A stretch of 64,000 bases of DNA from Treponema sp. (GTDB lineage: Bacteria; Spirochaetota; Spirochaetia; Treponematales; Treponemataceae), in contig JAILKS010000074.1 in NCBI GenBank assembly GCA_024693715.1, positions 1 to 64,000 of the forward strand, in the 5' to 3' direction. The notes beneath the pieces are model-generated. The model made no database searches, was not told the DNA's origin, and saw nothing but the letters and a program-made list of their open reading frames with translations. The stretch's first letter is position 1. The number at the start of each line of letters is the position of its first letter. Shown here piece by piece: positions 1 through 8,219 of this stretch. The position numbers and the translations under genes are program-made.

Positions 1-1502
1 ATTTCAGAACTGATAATCTGCGGTTGTTCGACCGGTTTTTCACCGATTACAAGTTCTTCAGCGTTTATATCTTCCGAGAGATTTTGTTCCATCTCGATAT
101 TATATGAAGTTGCATTATCTGTATCGTTATCTTTTCCAAAAAATAATCTTTCAAAAGTCTGTTCAATTCCTTCGTCTTCAAAAAGATTTTTTACAGAATT
201 ATATTCTTTTTCATAAATTACCTGCGGCATATTTGTTACAAATCTTGAAAATTTTGTTATGCAGTAGGTATTGTTTAATGCTTCGTACTGCCAGACACAA
301 AGTGCCTGCGCAAGAGTTTCAAAAGGTCCGTAAACAACTTTTTGCGGAACTGAATTTTTACAATAGTTTATGTAATAGCATTGTTCTGTGTCTGCTACTG
401 TATCGAAATATCTTGTTACTTTTACAGGGAGTGCAGCTTTACCGGGTTTTGTCGCAAATGCAAGAGTTTCTTCATTCTTTGATTTTTTTGTTTTTGTCTC
501 TGTCTTTTTATCATTTTTTGCGGCAGGTGCTTCTTCCTTGAGCATATCTTCGTTAAAATCAATGCTTTGTCTTATTGTATTTTCATCACAGAAATATTTG
601 TTTAAAGTTTCTGTCGAACCGATTGATGAAAAATCATTCAGAATTGTCTGCGATTCATCATAAAATTTCATAGGTGTTGAGGTGATGAATTTATCATCCT
701 TTGCAATACAATATTCGCTTTTTTCAGGAAGATTTTCAAAAATCCATATACAAAGGGCTTGTTCACGAGTATTGAAAGGACCGTATATTATTTTTCCTGC
801 CTTAGCTCCACTTGCTTTTCTGATGTAAAAACTTTGTTTATCTGCCTTTATTCTCGAAAGTCTGTCTTTTATAAAGCCAGGGATTTCTGCCTTTCCTGGT
901 TTTCCTGCCGGCTTGTATACCGATGACGTTTTCTGTTTATTTTCAGTTTCAGTTTTTGATGATGAATTATCCTGTTTTTGAGATGATGTATCGTTTTGGG
1001 CATACAACTGTTCGTCAGTAAGCTGATATGTATCTTCTGTAGCCGTAACAGTTCCCTGCTTTATTTTTTCATATTGGCCTGTAAGAGCTATGATGTCATC
1101 ATTTAGAAAATATTTGTTTAATGTACTTTCTGCACCAAGTGTGTCAAAATCACTTTTTATTACCTGAACTGCTTCCGGATAAAAGGAAAGAGGTTTGTCA
1201 GTTAAATATACATTGTTTTTTGCTATACAATAGTTTTTCTTTTCCGGGAGATTTTCATATATCCATATACATAAAGCCTGTTCGTTAGTTTCGAACGGTC
1301 CGTAAACTACTTTTCCTGCCTTTGATCCGCTTGAAGTTCGTATATACCAGCTTTTTTTTGTTGCCTGGATTTTTGATATTTTTTCCTTTATGTTATCAGG
1401 GATTTTTGCCTTGTTTGGTTTTGTCTGACAGAATATCTGTTGTGTAACTGCCAGGAGAAGAATAAGTATTGAAATTGATTTAAAAAAATATTTTCTAATC
1501 AT
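1..1502 (-). CDS. Secreted protein with three SPOR-like repeats, 3' end beyond window
   Basis: The reading frame is open from ATG at 1502 down to base 1, so the C-terminus lies outside the window; about 500 residues are visible. The N-terminus (residues 1-26) is a signal peptide ending in IFCQ. Three related segments follow, roughly residues 34-134, 205-304 and 350-455, separated by low-complexity Gln/Ser/Lys linkers. Each carries the pattern VVYGPFET..QALC.W.YE.L followed by YCI.K. The GPF-x-T/S-x2-QA core resembles the SPOR peptidoglycan-binding domain (in which GPF and a following Ala are typical), but I cannot confirm the fold. A role in the cell envelope is inferred from the signal peptide and the SPOR-like core. 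Function otherwise unknown. Confidence 0.75.
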   Translation of the reverse strand, partial: MIRKYFFKSISILILLLAVTQQIFCQTKPNKAKIPDNIKEKISKIQATKKSWYIRTSSGSKAGKVVYGPFETNEQALCIWIYENLPEKKNYCIAKNNVYLTDKPLSFYPEAVQVIKSDFDTLGAESTLNKYFLNDDIIALTGQYEKIKQGTVTATEDTYQLTDEQLYAQNDTSSQKQDNSSSKTETENKQKTSSVYKPAGKPGKAEIPGFIKDRLSRIKADKQSFYIRKASGAKAGKIIYGPFNTREQALCIWIFENLPEKSEYCIAKDDKFITSTPMKFYDESQTILNDFSSIGSTETLNKYFCDENTIRQSIDFNEDMLKEEAPAAKNDKKTETKTKKSKNEETLAFATKPGKAALPVKVTRYFDTVADTEQCYYINYCKNSVPQKVVYGPFETLAQALCVWQYEALNNTYCITKFSRFVTNMPQVIYEKEYNSVKNLFEDEGIEQTFERLFFGKDNDTDNATSYNIEMEQNLSEDINAEELVIGEKPVEQPQIISSE

Positions 1503-1571
1503 TATTAAATTATACCTTATAAAGAAGATATTCGCAACAACAGACAGGATTCATTTTTTTTCCGGGTTTTG

Positions 1572-1600
1572 TTGACCTTATTTTATTTTTTCTTTATTAT
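1572..1600 (+). promoter_or_regulatory. Sigma-70 promoter of the rpsF operon
   Basis: TTGACC at 1572-1577 and TATTAT at 1595-1600 are separated by 17 bases, a near-consensus housekeeping promoter. Transcription would begin near 1607 and give a leader of about 170 bases before rpsF. No other good promoter was seen between the divergent gene at 1502 and rpsF. Confidence 0.7.
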
Positions 1601-1606
1601 ATAAAC

Positions 1607-1775
1607 ACCCCTTGGAAATCCTTAGAGATTTTCCTTTGTCCATAAGGAGGAAAAAAAACTCAGTAAATTTTTTACAGGTTTTTTTATTTTACAGTCAGAT
1701 AATCGTCGATTAGAGGATTGTATTACATGTCCTCCTGTCTATTCTGCCTTGCAGAATAAAAATTAGGAGATACTT
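1607..1775 (+). promoter_or_regulatory. Structured 5' leader of rpsF operon, possible autoregulation
   Basis: A gene-free leader. It contains a GGAAATC/GATTTTCC hairpin near 1614-1636 and a perfect ATTCTGC-CTT-GCAGAAT hairpin at 1741-1757. A CTCCT segment (1732-1736) is complementary to the rpsF Shine-Dalgarno AGGAG (1765-1769), to GAGGA at 1713-1717 (as part of TCCTC 1730-1734), and to AGGAGGA at 1645-1651 (as TCCTCCT 1730-1736). These pairings exclude one another. Known rpsF leaders in other bacteria bind the S6:S18 complex; the CCG element of that family was not found here, so the regulator is open. Confidence 0.45.
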
Positions 1776-2060
1776 ATGAGAAAGTATGAACTTATGGCTG
1801 TTTATCCGTTAGATGATGAAAAGTCAAAAAAAGGTGCTGAAGATTTGAAAGGCACTCTCACCAAATTCGGCGCAGAAATCGAAGAAGAAAAACCTTTCGG
1901 TGACCGCGATCTTACTTACGAAATCAACAAACAGAAAAGAGGTCGCTTTGTATTATATACAATGAAGCTCAACCCTGATAAAATTGTTGATATTGATAAA
2001 GAATTCAAAATCAATATGAATCTTTTCAAATATCAGTTTGTTAAACTGGAAGAAAAATAA
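1776..2060 (+). CDS. rpsF: 30S ribosomal protein S6
   Basis: Encodes the 94-residue S6 protein, which binds 16S rRNA of the small subunit together with S18. The sequence starts MRKYELMAVYPLDD and keeps the S6 pattern of a beta strand, a helix with the GAEI segment, and the strand RGRFVLYTMKLNPDKI. Length matches the family (about 95-100). The start is fixed by AGGAG seven bases upstream. It is the first gene of rpsF-ssb-rpsR-rplI-dnaB, the usual bacterial arrangement, and is preceded by a structured leader that may control it. Confidence 0.95.
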   Translation: MRKYELMAVYPLDDEKSKKGAEDLKGTLTKFGAEIEEEKPFGDRDLTYEINKQKRGRFVLYTMKLNPDKIVDIDKEFKINMNLFKYQFVKLEEK

Positions 2061-2091
2061 TTTCAAAAACCATTGATTCAAGGAGAATGTT

Positions 2092-2574
2092 ATGACAGAT
2101 ACAAATACTGTTATACTTGTAGGTCGTCTTACCAGAGATTTAGGAATGGATGAAAGAAGTTTTGGTTATGCTCCTAACGGTCAGGCCAGAGCAAATATCA
2201 GTATTGCTGTAAACAGAAGCCGAAAAAATGGTGATCAATGGGTTGATGAAGTTAATTATTTTGATGTAACAATCTGGGGAAAGACAGCAGAAAATCTGAA
2301 GCCTTATTTAACAAAGGGTAAACAGATTTGTGTTGAAGGTTATTTGAAACAGGACCGATGGGAAAAAGATGGACAGAAAATGAGTAGAGTTAGTGTAGTA
2401 GCAAATAATGTCCAGCTTCTTGGTGGAAAGGCAGACGGTACAGGTGCTGCGTCTCCATCTGCTCCAAAATTCCAGCCGATAGATAATCAGTCTGCTGCAG
2501 GTTATTCCGGTGGTTTTACACAGGAACCTTATGGTAATACCGGAAATGATTTCCCTGAAGATATCCCATTCTAA
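2092..2574 (+). CDS. ssb: Single-stranded DNA-binding protein
   Basis: 160 residues. An N-terminal OB-fold domain (about residues 5-110) contains VILVGRLTRDL, VNYFDVTIWGKTAENL and GKQICVEGYLKQDRW, typical of bacterial SSB. A Ser/Gly/Pro-rich linker leads to the acidic tail DFPEDIPF, the docking peptide for replication and repair partners. It coats single-stranded DNA during replication, recombination and repair. Lies between the S6 and S18 genes as in many bacteria, with AAGGAGAA upstream of the ATG. Confidence 0.95.
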   Translation: MTDTNTVILVGRLTRDLGMDERSFGYAPNGQARANISIAVNRSRKNGDQWVDEVNYFDVTIWGKTAENLKPYLTKGKQICVEGYLKQDRWEKDGQKMSRVSVVANNVQLLGGKADGTGAASPSAPKFQPIDNQSAAGYSGGFTQEPYGNTGNDFPEDIPF

Positions 2575-2589
2575 TTAGGAGAATAAATT

Positions 2590-2919
2590 ATGTCTGAAGA
2601 AAATATGCAGGAAATTGAAGAAAAGAAAGAACAGGAAGCTGCAATGGCAGAAGTTTCTGTTGAAAATGATGGTCGTGAAGAAGAACGCGACGGACGTGCA
2701 AAGAACAAAACATACTTCCGTAAAAAGGTATGCCGTTTCTGTGCAAATAAAGCAAAAATTGACTACAAAGACGCAGATGCTTTACGCCGCTATATGACAG
2801 AACGTGGAAAGATTCTTCCTCGCCGTATTACTGGAACTTGTTCTAAACATCAGAGAGAAGTTGCAAAAGCAATTAAAAGAGCACGTTCAATCTGTCTACT
2901 TCCTTACGTTGCAGATTAA
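2590..2919 (+). CDS. rpsR: 30S ribosomal protein S18 with acidic N-terminal extension
   Basis: 109 residues. The C-terminal 70 residues are standard S18 ([53 protein letters not shown]). The first 35 residues form a Glu-rich extension that most S18 proteins (75-90 residues) lack. S18 joins S6 in the platform of the small subunit. The start has a good TTAGGAGAA site. The extension appears to be native: it is in frame and codon use does not change. Confidence 0.95.
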   Translation: MSEENMQEIEEKKEQEAAMAEVSVENDGREEERDGRAKNKTYFRKKVCRFCANKAKIDYKDADALRRYMTERGKILPRRITGTCSKHQREVAKAIKRARSICLLPYVAD

Positions 2920-2984
2920 AATTAAAATAATACTGCGGTTCATACTCCGAACTGCAGCAAATTAATATAATTCAGGAGCTTGAA

Positions 2985-3566
2985 ATGAAAGTAATTCTTA
3001 ACGTAGACGTTAAATTTCTTGGTGAAGAAGGTGATGTAAAGAACGTTGCTAATGGATATGCACGCAATTATCTTCTTCCACGTAATCTTGCTGTTCCATA
3101 CAATGAAGCAACTGTAATGATTTTCGAAGCAAGAAAAGCAGAAATTGAAGCAAGAAAAGAGCAGAAAAGAAAAGATTCTGCAAGCCTCAAGGAAAAACTT
3201 GAAGCAACACCATTTGAAGTTGTTATGCCGGCAGGTGCAAACGGTAAGCTTTATGGTGCCGTTACAACACATGTTATTGCAGATACTCTTTCTAAAGCAG
3301 GATTTGAAATTGAAAGAAAAAGAATCGATCTTCCCGGTTCTGCAATTAAAACTGTTGGTTCTTATAAAGCAATTATTAAGCTTTACGAATCACAGACTGC
3401 AGAAATTCATGTAAATGTAAAAGCACAGGAAGTTGCTGAAGAAAAAACTGCAAAATCTGCAAAAGGTACAAAAGCCTCAAAGGCTGCACCAAAAGATGAA
3501 CCTAAGGCAGAAGAAGTAAAAGCTGAAGAAGCACCAGCAGAATCAGCTGAAAATAAAGCAGAATAA
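2985..3566 (+). CDS. rplI: 50S ribosomal protein L9 with Ala/Lys/Glu-rich tail
   Basis: 193 residues against about 150 for the family. The N-terminal L9 domain is clear (MKVILNVDVKFLGEEGDVKNV, then GYARNYLLPRNLAVPYN), then the connecting helix (residues about 45-75) and the C-terminal rRNA-binding domain ending IKLYESQTAEIHVNV near residue 145. The last 45 residues are low-complexity Lys, Ala and Glu and are probably disordered. L9 binds 23S rRNA at the base of the L1 stalk. Preceded by a CAGGAG ribosome binding site. Confidence 0.95.
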   Translation: MKVILNVDVKFLGEEGDVKNVANGYARNYLLPRNLAVPYNEATVMIFEARKAEIEARKEQKRKDSASLKEKLEATPFEVVMPAGANGKLYGAVTTHVIADTLSKAGFEIERKRIDLPGSAIKTVGSYKAIIKLYESQTAEIHVNVKAQEVAEEKTAKSAKGTKASKAAPKDEPKAEEVKAEEAPAESAENKAE

Positions 3567-3590
3567 TTATTTTCTTGCTTTTGCAAATAA

Positions 3591-3623
3591 CCGGTACTAT
3601 ATTAATTGGTACCGGCTTTTTTT
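3591..3623 (+). terminator. Rho-independent terminator between rplI and dnaB
   Basis: A perfect 7-base stem CCGGTAC/GTACCGG (3591-3597 with 3609-3615) is followed by C and seven T residues (3617-3623). It would end or attenuate transcription of the ribosomal protein genes before dnaB. Confidence 0.75.
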
Positions 3624-3650
3624 ATCTTAATTTGAAACAGGGGTACAGTT

Positions 3651-4970
3651 ATGGATCAGAGCTTGCAGGATAAGGTTCCGCCACATCATCTTGAAGCAGA
3701 ACAGGCAGTTTTAGGTGCACTTTTGTTAAACTGGGGTGCAATGTCAGAAGTAATATCCAGACTGAAACCAGATAAATTTTATACAATACAACATAAGACT
3801 ATTTTTGAAGCAATGCTTTCTCTGTTTACAAAAAATATTCAGGGAGATACATTATCTTTAATTAATGAACTTACTGTTAACGGAAATCTTGAAAAGGCGG
3901 GCGGAACTGCCTATATCGCTTCTTTAACTGACACTGTTCCTTCTGCAGCAAACATCGATTATTATTGTTCTGTTGTTTGTGACCGCAGTGAACGTCGTGA
4001 ACTTATTAAAATCTCTTCAGAATTAAAAACCTCTGCCTTTGACCTTTCAAATAAAAGTGAGGTTCTTCTTGACAGGGCGGAGCAGAAGCTTTTTTCTTTA
4101 CGTCAGCAGAATGAAGCGACAGAAGTGCATAAGGTTAATGACATCATGGTTAAAGAAATTCAGATTATTGAAAAAATCTTTAACAATAAAGGTGAGTTTT
4201 CAGGCATTCCATCTGGATTTGCAAAACTTGACAGCATGACATCCGGCTTTCAGAATTCTGAATTTATAGTTATAGGAGCACGACCTTCTATCGGTAAAAC
4301 AGCGCTTGCACTTTCAATGATGAATCATATTGCACTTGAATCTAAAATACCATGCGGTTTTTTCTCCCTTGAAATGCCTTACGAATCTATCGGTATGAGA
4401 ATACTTTCGCAGGAAGCCCGAGTTAATATGAGTAGAATCAGGAGCGGTTTAATCAAGGTTGATGAAGTAAAGAAAATTCAGGATGCTGCAGGACGATGGT
4501 TTGAAGCTCCTTTATATACAATTGATACTCCAAACATGAGACTTCTGGAATTAAGGTCTATGGCAAGACGTCTTGTAGTTAATGAAGGCGTAAAGATTAT
4601 TTTCATTGATTATATTGGACTTATCACTACCGAAAATCCATCGGATCCTGTTTTTGAGCAGGTTTCAGAGGTTTCAAGATCTCTTAAGGCACTTGCACGA
4701 GAATTAAAGATTCCGATTGTTGCATTATGTCAGGTAGGACGAGACGCAGAAGGGCAGGAGCCGAATCTTGCACAGCTTCGAGGTTCCGGTTCCATTGAAC
4801 AGGATGCTGATGTCGTTATGTTTATCCATCGTGAAAGATTAAAGGATGAGCAGCCTTCACAGGAAGCAAAGATTATTCTTGCAAAACAGAGAAATGGTCC
4901 TACAGGTGATATAAAAGTCAATTTTATACCGGCTTATTCTAAATTTGAAAATTTAATGAGTGAAGATTAA
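3651..4970 (+). CDS. dnaB: Replicative DNA helicase DnaB
   Basis: 439 residues. The N-terminal domain (PPHHLEAEQAVLGALLLNW onward) is the primase-interacting part. The C-terminal RecA-like ATPase has Walker A GARPSIGKT at residues 209-217, Walker B IIFIDYIGLI, and the DnaB motif QLRGSGSIEQDADVV. It unwinds the fork during replication as a hexamer. The location after rplI is common in bacteria. Start ATG 3651 follows CAGGGG. No intein or insertion is visible. Confidence 0.96.
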   Translation: MDQSLQDKVPPHHLEAEQAVLGALLLNWGAMSEVISRLKPDKFYTIQHKTIFEAMLSLFTKNIQGDTLSLINELTVNGNLEKAGGTAYIASLTDTVPSAANIDYYCSVVCDRSERRELIKISSELKTSAFDLSNKSEVLLDRAEQKLFSLRQQNEATEVHKVNDIMVKEIQIIEKIFNNKGEFSGIPSGFAKLDSMTSGFQNSEFIVIGARPSIGKTALALSMMNHIALESKIPCGFFSLEMPYESIGMRILSQEARVNMSRIRSGLIKVDEVKKIQDAAGRWFEAPLYTIDTPNMRLLELRSMARRLVVNEGVKIIFIDYIGLITTENPSDPVFEQVSEVSRSLKALARELKIPIVALCQVGRDAEGQEPNLAQLRGSGSIEQDADVVMFIHRERLKDEQPSQEAKIILAKQRNGPTGDIKVNFIPAYSKFENLMSED

Positions 4971-4986
4971 TAAAATTATTTTGTAA

Positions 4987-5022
4987 AAAAAAGCTGCCCG
5001 ATTGTTACCGGACAGCTTTTTT
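4987..5022. terminator. Bidirectional terminator between dnaB and the minus-strand cluster
   Basis: AAAAAAGCTG (4987-4996) pairs with CAGCTTTTTT (5013-5022); an inner CCG/CGG extends the stem past one mismatch. The A-run and T-run on either side let it work in both directions, which suits its place between two convergent genes. Confidence 0.85.
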
Positions 5023-5034
5023 GTTTATTTTTCT

Positions 5035-6576
5035 TTATTTTGCATTTGCATCGTTGTTGTTTTTATTAGGATTACTAATCTGCTTTAAGTTCTGCTTTGA
5101 AAGAAGAATTAATTTTCCTGATGGAGATGTAACAACAATTCCTGTATCTGCAATACAGATTGGTGTTGAGCTCATTACTGAAACAGGTGATTTTAATTTG
5201 AGTGTAAGTGTTTCATCATATTTTGCTACAACCCATTTGCCGTTATCATCAATTACACAATAGTAATCAGAACCATCACGAACAAGCACTGAATCTGCAG
5301 CAAGAGTTTCATTGCTTTCACGGAAGATTTCCATTTTATCCTGATCAATAAGTACAAGCTTGATTGCACCGTTTGCACTGTTTACACCTGCAACTGCCAT
5401 AAATGCCTGTGACGGAGCATGATAGATTGTTCTGTTTCTGATAACTGTTACCGGAGAATTCTTTATGATATCTCCAGTATCAACGTTGAATTTTACGAGA
5501 CGTGAAAGCTGCTGTGGTTCATCGCTTATGATAATACCATAATCAGAAGGCATTTTAGATTCTTCTTCAATTTTCTTCTGTACAGCATCCTGATCTTTTG
5601 CTATTTCCTTGCGTTCATCCTGAGCTTCTTTCTGTTTTTTATCAGCAAATTTCTGTTCTTCTTCTGCCTTTTTGTTAGCATCGTCAGCTTCTTTCTGTTT
5701 TTCGTCTGCTTTTTTCTTAGCATCCTCAGCTTCTTTCTGTGCTTTTTTGTCATCAGGATTTTCTTCTGCTTTTTTCTTAGCATCTTCAGCTTCTTTCTTA
5801 GCCTGATCTGCTTCTTTCTGTTTTTCAACAGCATCTTTTTTTGCATCCTGAGCTTTTTCTGCAGCTTCATCAGATTCTCTTTCCTTGAGGTCAACCATAT
5901 CTTTACGGCTGTCTACGTTTCTGTCATCATCATCCTTCATCTTTTCTACGACTTTTGAATCTGTGATTGTAGAAGTATCAACTGTTGAAAGTCCACCGTT
6001 GTTTACATCATAGAGTGGAATGACGATTTCTGTTTTTCCTGGCCAATCATAGTAGTTTACCGAAAGACCACAGTTAGCGCTTGAAAGATTTTTTGTTACT
6101 ACAGATTTATATTTTGAGTTGAATACATCAATTTTTCCACGGTAAACAGCATTATAAACTGTGATAAATACTGCGAGTGTCTGTGCATCTTTCTGTGAAT
6201 AGTTATATGCTGACATTAAATAGCCGACAATAATTCTTCGGATGTTGTTGATGTGATCTACAGTTGCATCACGACCGATGTAAAGGATATCTGCGTCAAG
6301 TTTGCCTTTTTCGTTTGGATCTACTGCATGAACAACGTAATATTTGTTTCTGTTGCCGACATTTGCAGGTTGTGATGGTGTGATTTTTGCACCTAAATCA
6401 GATCCGATTTTTGTAATAGACTGTGCTGAATCAATACGTTTGTGAGGACCACTGTAGTTATTGAATTCAATAGTCTGATTCCCAATACTTTTAATTTCCG
6501 GTTCATCTACTCCTAATGCAGAAGCAGCAACTGAAATTATTAATGTTAATGCCAAAATAGATGATAATTTTTTCAT
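5035..6576 (-). CDS. P83/100-like secreted coiled-coil protein
   Basis: 513 residues. Signal peptide at residues 1-22 (MKKLSSILALTLIISVAASA). The N-terminal globular part includes IRRIIVGYLMSAYNYSQKDA, AVFITVYNAVYRGKIDVF and YYDWPGKTEIVIPLYD, which match my recollection of the Borrelia/Treponema P83/100 antigen family. The middle (about residues 205-340) is a highly charged Lys/Glu/Ala coiled coil with near-repeats of KKEAEDAKKKAEE. The C-terminal domain (about 345-500) looks beta-rich, possibly a small propeller. The borrelial homologue is a known immunodominant antigen; its function is unsettled. It has its own promoter upstream and a bidirectional terminator downstream. Confidence 0.75.
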   Translation of the reverse strand: MKKLSSILALTLIISVAASALGVDEPEIKSIGNQTIEFNNYSGPHKRIDSAQSITKIGSDLGAKITPSQPANVGNRNKYYVVHAVDPNEKGKLDADILYIGRDATVDHINNIRRIIVGYLMSAYNYSQKDAQTLAVFITVYNAVYRGKIDVFNSKYKSVVTKNLSSANCGLSVNYYDWPGKTEIVIPLYDVNNGGLSTVDTSTITDSKVVEKMKDDDDRNVDSRKDMVDLKERESDEAAEKAQDAKKDAVEKQKEADQAKKEAEDAKKKAEENPDDKKAQKEAEDAKKKADEKQKEADDANKKAEEEQKFADKKQKEAQDERKEIAKDQDAVQKKIEEESKMPSDYGIIISDEPQQLSRLVKFNVDTGDIIKNSPVTVIRNRTIYHAPSQAFMAVAGVNSANGAIKLVLIDQDKMEIFRESNETLAADSVLVRDGSDYYCVIDDNGKWVVAKYDETLTLKLKSPVSVMSSTPICIADTGIVVTSPSGKLILLSKQNLKQISNPNKNNNDANAK

Positions 6577-6617
6577 AAAACCGCCTGTATAAATATTTTA
6601 TATATTTATTATCGTCA

Positions 6618-6645
6618 ATTATACCATAAAATAGTATTTTTACAA
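6618..6645 (-). promoter_or_regulatory. Extended -10 promoter of the P83/100-like gene
   Basis: On the minus strand TTGTAA (6645-6640) and TATAAT (6623-6618) are 16 bases apart, with TGG immediately before the -10 box, an extended -10. A Shine-Dalgarno AGGCGG lies just before the start at 6576. Confidence 0.65.
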
Positions 6646-6689
6646 TTATTTTATTTTTCTCTAATTTTTGTATATTAAATAATAATCAA

Positions 6690-8186
6690 TTACCTTTCTG
6701 AAAAGTCGAACAGCGGAAGTGATTCCGTTATGGACTTTGAACCGGGATTTTTATGTTTGAATGGTAAGCGGATACGTTTAATTTTGTAACCAAAATCCCA
6801 TCCCGGAATTTCTATTGACTCAACCATTACGGCTTCATTCCAGAAGTCCATTTCCTTGTTGTATTCTTCTGCAAGCTTTGGATCTTTTGGCAGACCAAGA
6901 GGATTATAGTCGGATTTTTCTATATGAATAAAATCTGTATCCTTTGGTTCTACATCAAAAAAATATGTATAAGCGATGTGGCTGATTCCTGTTGACTTAT
7001 AATAGTTCTCGCCGCTGCAAAAGAACTTTCCGTTTACAAGTGCAAATTTCTTGAAATTAAGGTCATCGTGCTGTCTGTAGTTTTTTTCGTAAAGCTTGTT
7101 TCCATTCCAGTCCATAAAATATGAAGTGTAAGTTACATCGTTGTCTTTCAACCAATCTACAGGATCATAATAAGACCTGTGTCCGAAAAACAAGATTCCT
7201 TCATCGCTGATTTTTTCCTTGCAGTAGTTGAATCCATTATCTGCCGTACTTTCTTCAATAACATATGAGCAGATGAAATCTCCGTCTGCAGAAAAACGTG
7301 ACATGTAGCTCAGGTTTTTATTTTCGTAATGATTCTCTATAATTATCTCAACAAGAGATGTCCCTTTTTCATCAGGACCATTTGAACCGTTGACAGTAAT
7401 TTCTGTTCCGCTTTTTAAAATGATGTACCTGATGCCGGAGCCTTTATACTTGCATGCCCAGATTTTCTTTAAATTTAATTGACCGTCAAGCTGAAGAACT
7501 GCCTGTTTTTCAAAAGTTCTTCTTATTTCCAGATATACATTGTCCGCAAAGGCAGAAAGCCCTGTAAGCTCATCATTTTTAGCTGTATAGACTTTGACGG
7601 AATTCTTAAGGTTACCGTTCAAATCAAATGACAGGAGGTAAAGGTCCCAGCCAGTTTTTTGAAAATCATCCTGACCGTTGTATGCAACATAAACAGTATC
7701 TTTTCCGTCAAAGGCATAAAACTGTGTTTCATATGCTCTTTGATTTTTGAGGCTGTAGGATTTATATGAAATAACCTTGTCATCCTTAATTCTGAAGAAT
7801 GCAAATCGGTTGTCTGAAAATCCTGAATAAAGCGTGAGTATTATTTCATCCGGACCGAGAACATAAAGCTTAAGAAAATCGTAGTGTGAGTATGGTTCCC
7901 TAAACTCATAGTTACTGAATCCTTCCACATCTATCTGAAGGGTTGAGTTATATTTATTTTCGATGTATTTGTTGATGAAAACCGGGGTTCCCTTGGACAG
8001 GTCTGTGTGGTTCATTCCAAGTACTGCCTCGTAAACCGTGTTTCCGTAACTAACCATATCCATTTCCATTGTGGAATAGCCGGGCAGGACATTGATTGTT
8101 TTGTCGGAAACATTTTTCTTTTCTTTCGCATAAAGACCAGCACTGATAAAAATGGTTGCTAAAATAAGCAGCAATGTTTTTTTCAT
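6690..8186 (-). CDS. Secreted protein of unknown function
   Basis: 498 residues with a signal peptide (MKKTLLLILATIFISAGLYA). I do not recognise a family. The body is rich in aromatic residues and short beta-strand-like stretches, with Asp/Gly turns such as AFDGKDTVYVAYNGQDD and FSADGDFICSYV spaced along the protein, which would fit a beta-propeller. No membrane segment apart from the signal. The start follows a strong CCGGAGGA. The gene upstream (8220-9968) encodes a better-recognised propeller-like secreted protein 33 bases away, so the two are probably co-transcribed and may work together at the cell envelope. Confidence 0.7.
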   Translation of the reverse strand: MKKTLLLILATIFISAGLYAKEKKNVSDKTINVLPGYSTMEMDMVSYGNTVYEAVLGMNHTDLSKGTPVFINKYIENKYNSTLQIDVEGFSNYEFREPYSHYDFLKLYVLGPDEIILTLYSGFSDNRFAFFRIKDDKVISYKSYSLKNQRAYETQFYAFDGKDTVYVAYNGQDDFQKTGWDLYLLSFDLNGNLKNSVKVYTAKNDELTGLSAFADNVYLEIRRTFEKQAVLQLDGQLNLKKIWACKYKGSGIRYIILKSGTEITVNGSNGPDEKGTSLVEIIIENHYENKNLSYMSRFSADGDFICSYVIEESTADNGFNYCKEKISDEGILFFGHRSYYDPVDWLKDNDVTYTSYFMDWNGNKLYEKNYRQHDDLNFKKFALVNGKFFCSGENYYKSTGISHIAYTYFFDVEPKDTDFIHIEKSDYNPLGLPKDPKLAEEYNKEMDFWNEAVMVESIEIPGWDFGYKIKRIRLPFKHKNPGSKSITESLPLFDFSER

Positions 8187-8219
8187 TTTAATCCTCCGGT
8201 ATTCATTTGATTTTTATGG

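Noticed and set aside
104..663. Two plus-strand open frames at 104-541 and 388-663
   Set aside because: They lie antisense within the minus-strand gene 1-1502, which has a signal peptide and internal repeats; the plus frames have no ribosome binding site and low-complexity translations.
1607..1775. Canonical S6:S18-binding leader motif
   Set aside because: The CCG-containing bulge that marks the known family was not found; only generic pairing is reported.
5601..5894. Lys/Arg-rich 97-residue open frame on the minus strand
   Set aside because: It is a shifted reading of the repetitive coiled coil in the P83/100-like gene.
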